Below, piece after piece: positions 4,842 to 8,263 of a stretch of 8,263 nt of DNA. This DNA comes from Gemmataceae bacterium (GTDB lineage Bacteria > Planctomycetota > Planctomycetia > Gemmatales > Gemmataceae), in the NCBI GenBank assembly GCA_947490035.1, contig CANLGS010000137.1, forward strand, positions 1-8,263, given 5' to 3'. The position numbers and the translations under genes were made by a program. The notes under the pieces were generated by a model. It was not told where the DNA came from and did not search any database. It was given only the letters and a program-made list of their open reading frames with translations. The stretch's first letter is position 1; each line of letters starts with the position of its first letter.

Positions 4842-5752
4842 TTCGTCTGCAAGCCGGCGGTCACCACCTCCAGAAACTCCCGCGCGCGCTTCGCGAGCGC
4901 GTCCACGCCTTCGGGCTTGTCCGGGCGCGGCACCAGCGGCGCGAAGATGTTCTCGCACGCCAGCGGCATCGCCCGGCCGGTGAACGCGACCGGGTGCAGC
5001 AGTTTGTAGTGGTCGATCTCGCCGAAGCCGGGGCCGCAGTCCTCGCTCTTCGGCCAGTTGCGGTGATCCTTGATGCAGAAGCTGCGCACCTCGGCCGCGC
5101 ACAACTTGATGTCCGGCAGCGGGTCTTTGTTCAGGTAGTCCAGCACGTTCCCCGCGTCGTAGTTCACCTTCACGTTCGGGTGGTCCACTTCCTTCGTGAT
5201 GGCGGCGCACGCCTCGCCGGTGCCGGTCTCGCCGCCGTGCTGCTTCACCACCAGCGTCACGTTGTTGTCCTTCGCGATTGGGCCGAGCAGCTTGAAGCGC
5301 TCGACCCACAGCTTATGGTTGCCGCCCTTCGTGTGGCCGAACGTGAGTACCTGCGGCACGCCCGCGGCGCCCGCCTGCTTCAACCGGTGCGTGATGACCT
5401 CCAACCCGTCCTTCGCTTCGGGGTAGGTGACGCTGAACATCATCACCGGTTCGAGGCCCATGTCGCGGCACTTCTTCGCCAGCTCCTTCGCCTTCTCCAC
5501 CGGCGCGTCCTTCGGCAGCAAGGGCACGTCCTTGCCGTCCTCCTTGTGCGTGATGCCCCACGCGACGAACCCGTAGCCCGCGCCCTTGATGCCGTCGAGC
5601 GCGCGGCTCAGAGAGAAGCGCGAGTACGGCAGCGTCATGCACGCGATCTGGAACTTCGTGGGCATCTTGTCGTCAGCGGCGGTGGCGAGCGGGGGGCGTA
5701 AGCCCCCTGATAAAGCAACACTCGCGGCCCCGAGGAACGTGCGTCGGTTCAT
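4838..5752 (-). CDS. Tat-exported sugar phosphate isomerase/epimerase-like TIM-barrel protein
   Basis: This 304-residue protein starts with a twin-arginine signal (NRRTFLG, 2-8; plausible cleavage after ATA at 23-25). The frame extends to 5836, but MNRRTFLG with GAGAGG 5 nt upstream is the sensible start. The mature part resembles the xylose-isomerase-like (AP_endonuc_2) barrel: GAGYGFVAWG (57-66), KQHGGETGTGE (170-180), NYDAGN (197-202), IKDHR (227-231), GPGFGEID (240-247) and ENIF (267-270). In this superfamily Glu, Asp and His bind a divalent metal; Asp199, His230 and Glu267 are candidates, while the usual LExH Glu appears replaced (VKQH). It may act on a sugar or sugar acid outside the cytoplasm; the substrate is unknown. 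A palindromic repeat encodes SGGLRPPLA inside the signal peptide. Confidence 0.82.
   Translation of the reverse strand: MNRRTFLGAASVALSGGLRPPLATAADDKMPTKFQIACMTLPYSRFSLSRALDGIKGAGYGFVAWGITHKEDGKDVPLLPKDAPVEKAKELAKKCRDMGLEPVMMFSVTYPEAKDGLEVITHRLKQAGAAGVPQVLTFGHTKGGNHKLWVERFKLLGPIAKDNNVTLVVKQHGGETGTGEACAAITKEVDHPNVKVNYDAGNVLDYLNKDPLPDIKLCAAEVRSFCIKDHRNWPKSEDCGPGFGEIDHYKLLHPVAFTGRAMPLACENIFAPLVPRPDKPEGVDALAKRAREFLEVVTAGLQTK
5691..5708. repeat. Short palindromic element inside the Tat signal peptide coding region
   Basis: GGGGGC (5692-5697) pairs with GCCCCC (5702-5707) around GTAA, plus a G.T at 5691/5708. On the minus strand it encodes GGLRPP within residues 16-21 of the exported TIM-barrel protein, between the hydrophobic core (AASVAL) and the cleavage region (LATAA). 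Gly-Leu-Arg-Pro-Pro is unusual there because it puts an arginine in the second half of the signal peptide. Confidence 0.55.
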
Positions 5753-6313
5753 GTCGGCCTCTCGTAAGGGGAGTTCTCGAGCGCCCCGATTGTACAGCCC
5801 CGCTAGCGCCGGGTGCGCGGCGCATTTGCGGGGCAACGTGTTCCCGCCACTTTACACGAACCGTGCCCCCGCCTGAAAACGGGGTGCGTTCCGGCCGCCG
5901 CTTTTAACGCGCCCGCGATAACCGACCAAATCCACGAAATCCTTGCGGTCCGACCAGTTGACCCGGTTCGCGATGGTGTCCTAAAGACTCGTATCTGAAA
6001 CGCGAGCCACCGCCGGTCGGCCTTCCCCGATCGGCCTGGAGCGGGTGCCGCGAGGCACCAGCCGACCCCGACGGGTACGCCCGGTCCCCTCAGGCCCGGT
6101 CGCCCGACTCCCTCGGCCCACTCTCGGATCGGTCCGGTTCCGCTCGCCTCGCACGCGGCGGTTCTGGACGACTACGTCCCGCGGCAGTGTCGCCGCCGGA
6201 CGCCCGTTACCCGCGACTTCAAACAGACCTCCGTGGCAGCCGGTCCGCACCGGCGCGGGCGCTCGTGCGCCTTCGCGCCGACGGCCGCCGCACGGACATT
6301 GAGGCGACCTCGC
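5753..6313. other. Long divergent intergenic region (561 bp)
   Basis: I find no convincing gene: the open frames here are short, arginine/proline-rich and lack recognisable domains or start signals. It must hold the promoters of the Tat-exported protein (minus) and the metalloprotease-like protein (plus). A weak plus-strand candidate is TTGACC (5958-5963), 18 nt before TAAAGA (5982-5987). If used, the downstream leader would be more than 300 nt long and very GC-rich. It includes a 6-bp hairpin with a GNRA loop (GGTGCC-GCGA-GGCACC, 6044-6059). GAGG at 6301-6304 is the ribosome binding site for the ATG at 6314. Confidence 0.5.
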
Positions 6314-8218
6314 ATGTTCAATTTCAAGTGGCTGACCCGCGCCCGGAAGCACGTCTCGTCGCAGAACACCGCCCGCACCGCCCTCCGGTTAGAGAACCTG
6401 GAGGCCCGCGAGGTGCCCGCGGTCCTCATTCAAGTGGACTACTCCCGCGACGTGGGCGGGTTCTTCAACAACGCCGACGCCCGCGCGGTGATCGAGCGGG
6501 TGGCGAGCGAACTCGGCGGCAGTCTGAACGCCGACCTCGCGGCCATCGCCCCGGCCGGCGGGAACACGTGGACCGCGACGTTCACCGACCCGGCCACCGG
6601 CGGGCAAGCCGGCGTGTCGAACCTGGCCGTCGGCGCGAACACGCTCCGCGTGTACGTCGGCGCCCGGTCCCTGCCCGGTTCGGAAGCCGGGTACGGCGGG
6701 TTCGGCGGGTACAGCATCACCGGCACGCAGGCGTGGATCAGCACGGTCCAGACGCGCGGCCACGCCGGGTTCTCCCCGTGGGGCGGGAGCATCACGTTCG
6801 ACAACTCGCAGAACTGGCACTTCGGCCAGACCGCGAGCAATCTGGCCGGAAACCAACTCGACTTCTATTCGGTCGCGACCCACGAACTCGGTCACGTGCT
6901 CGGCATCGGCACCGCGCCCCAGTGGACCAGCCAGGTCCGCAACGGAGCCTTCTACGGGGCGAACGCGAACGCGCTCTACGGCGGGGCGGTGCCGCTGGAC
7001 CCGAGCGGCGCGCACTGGGCCGACGGCGTGACGCTCGGCGGCCAGTCCGTGAGCCTCGACCCGGCGCTGATCTTCGGGGCGCGGGTGGGCTGGTCGGCGC
7101 TCGACGCGGCGGCGCTGCGCGACCTGGGCTGGGGGGCCACCGCTGCGGCCGCGCAACCGGCGGCGACGCCCGCGCCTGCGACGCCCACATCGGCTCCGGC
7201 CGCGCCGACCTTCACCGCGGTGCCGGTCGCGACCCAGAGTCCGGTCGCGTTCACCGGGAACGCGGACGGCACGGTGTCGCTGTTCACCGTCGCGGGCGGC
7301 GTGCTGACCGACACCGGGCGCCGGCTCACGCCCTTCGCGGGCTACCGCGGCGCGATCAGGGTCGCGAGCGGCGACTTCAACGGCGACGGCACCACCGACT
7401 ACGCGTTCACCACCGGCGCCGGCCCGCAGGCCGTCGTCCAACTGATGGACGGCAGCACCGGCGCGCTGCTGGTCGGCCAGACGGTCATCTTCCAGGGGTT
7501 CACGGGCGGGCTGTTCCTCGCCGCCGCGGACATCGACCGCGACGGCCGGTCGGAGCTGGTCGTCTCGGCCGACACCGGCGCCGGCCCGCACATCCAGACG
7601 TTCCGCATCGCGAACGGCGGGATGCAACTCCAGTCGAGCTTCTTCGCGTTCGACAACCCCGCGTTCCGGGGCGGGGCGCGCGTGGCGGCCGGCGACCTGA
7701 ACCACGACGGGTTCGCCGATGTGGTGGTGACCACCGGCGGGCAGGCCGAGGGCCGGGTCGCGATCTACACCGGGGCCGACCTGCGCAACGGCGTCGCGAC
7801 GCGGCTGACACCGGACTTCATCGCGTTTAGCGGGCTGTGGTCGGGGTTGAACGCGGCGGTGGGCGACATGGACGGCGACGGGTTCGCGGAGTTGGCGATC
7901 AGTCTGGACAAAGGCCCGGCGCACGTGAAGGTGTGGTCCGGTGCGACGCTGAGTGGCAACCCCGGCGTGCAGCCGAGCAACCTCGGGCTGGTCGGCAGCT
8001 TCTTCGCGTTCGCGCCGACCGACCCGAGCGGCGCGCGACTGGCGCTGCGGGACTCCAACGGCGACGGCCGCGCCGAGTTGTTCGCCGTCAGCACGAGCAA
8101 GACGAGTTCCTTCGCCCGCGTGTTCAGCTTCGAGCAGATGCAGGCCGGCGGCGGGGGCGCACCGACCGCGGCCCCGTTCGGCACGCCGGTCACCTACGAC
8201 GGCATCTACGTGGGTTGA
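6314..8218 (+). CDS. Secreted-type metzincin-like metalloprotease with FG-GAP/VCBS repeats
   Basis: This 634-residue protein starts at ATG 6314 (GAGG 9 nt upstream); the frame begins earlier at 6233, but MFNFKW is the sensible start. Residues 24-36 carry LRLENLEAREVPA, a planctomycete LExR-type N-terminal motif, with no ordinary hydrophobic signal peptide. About 37-272 form a protease-like domain with HELGHVLGIGT (190-200): HExxHxxG is complete, but Thr200 stands where metzincins have the third zinc ligand. His234 in GAHW is my candidate replacement. A Pro/Ala/Thr linker follows (about 275-305). Five Asp-rich calcium-loop repeats then start near residues 354, 406, 461, 518 and 580 (DFNGDG, DIDRDG, DLNHDG, DMDGDG, DSNGDG), as in FG-GAP/VCBS beta-propellers. 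A surface or secreted protease with a binding propeller is likely; its substrate is unknown. Confidence 0.85.
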   Translation: MFNFKWLTRARKHVSSQNTARTALRLENLEAREVPAVLIQVDYSRDVGGFFNNADARAVIERVASELGGSLNADLAAIAPAGGNTWTATFTDPATGGQAGVSNLAVGANTLRVYVGARSLPGSEAGYGGFGGYSITGTQAWISTVQTRGHAGFSPWGGSITFDNSQNWHFGQTASNLAGNQLDFYSVATHELGHVLGIGTAPQWTSQVRNGAFYGANANALYGGAVPLDPSGAHWADGVTLGGQSVSLDPALIFGARVGWSALDAAALRDLGWGATAAAAQPAATPAPATPTSAPAAPTFTAVPVATQSPVAFTGNADGTVSLFTVAGGVLTDTGRRLTPFAGYRGAIRVASGDFNGDGTTDYAFTTGAGPQAVVQLMDGSTGALLVGQTVIFQGFTGGLFLAAADIDRDGRSELVVSADTGAGPHIQTFRIANGGMQLQSSFFAFDNPAFRGGARVAAGDLNHDGFADVVVTTGGQAEGRVAIYTGADLRNGVATRLTPDFIAFSGLWSGLNAAVGDMDGDGFAELAISLDKGPAHVKVWSGATLSGNPGVQPSNLGLVGSFFAFAPTDPSGARLALRDSNGDGRAELFAVSTSKTSSFARVFSFEQMQAGGGGAPTAAPFGTPVTYDGIYVG

Positions 8219-8263
8219 TCCAATTTCCAGAATGGCCCGCAGATGACGCAGACTTCGGCGCGG

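Noticed and set aside
5753..5836. N-terminal extension of the TIM-barrel protein to ATG 5836
   Set aside because: The extension would bury the Tat signal. MNRRTFLG at 5752 is a standard Tat start with a nearby ribosome binding site.
6187..7830. Long overlapping plus-strand frame (547 codons), and a 511-codon minus-strand frame at 6389-7924
   Set aside because: Both overlap the well-supported metalloprotease/VCBS frame and have arginine-rich, low-complexity products without domains.
8219..8263. Possible start of a further gene at the right edge
   Set aside because: Only 45 bases remain. An ATG is present but there is no ribosome binding site and no frame long enough to judge.

Overview
The window looks like chromosomal DNA from a high-GC planctomycete of the Gemmata type. 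The evidence is the strong GC bias, an exported protein opening with the LENLEAREVPA motif (an LExR-type N-terminal motif I associate with planctomycete extracellular proteins), a Tat-exported sugar-isomerase-like TIM barrel, and small palindromic intergenic repeats. The assignment is inference from these traits; no rRNA or other taxonomic marker is present.

Layout from left to right. (1) 1-1473, minus strand: a two-gene operon with an RNase HI-like protein followed one base later by the start of a PEP synthase/pyruvate phosphate dikinase-type protein, which runs off the left edge. (2) 1553-2236, plus: tsaB, a t6A tRNA-modification gene, divergent from that operon and ending in a hairpin that overlaps its stop codon. 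(3) 2275-3261, minus: two small cysteine-rich lipoproteins. Between them is a stretch of nested palindromic repeats, including a 31-bp perfect inverted repeat. (4) 3546-4790, plus: moeA (molybdenum cofactor synthesis). (5) 4838-5752, minus: a Tat-exported xylose-isomerase-like TIM barrel, convergent with moeA. Its stop codon and that of moeA both lie inside one 23-bp perfect inverted repeat. (6) 5753-6313: a long divergent intergenic region without a convincing gene. (7) 6314-8218, plus: a secreted-type protein with a metzincin-like HExxH protease domain, a Pro/Ala linker and five FG-GAP/VCBS calcium-binding repeats.

The genes do not form one pathway: housekeeping functions (tsaB, moeA, RNase H) alternate with envelope or export genes. 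The most notable content lies between the genes. Short dyads (mostly 7-8 bp arms around a 3-nt centre) occur singly or as inverted pairs at 3' ends, and one similar dyad is embedded in the Tat signal peptide of the TIM-barrel gene. I see no mobile element, CRISPR array, defence system or RNA gene, and no clear new multi-gene system.
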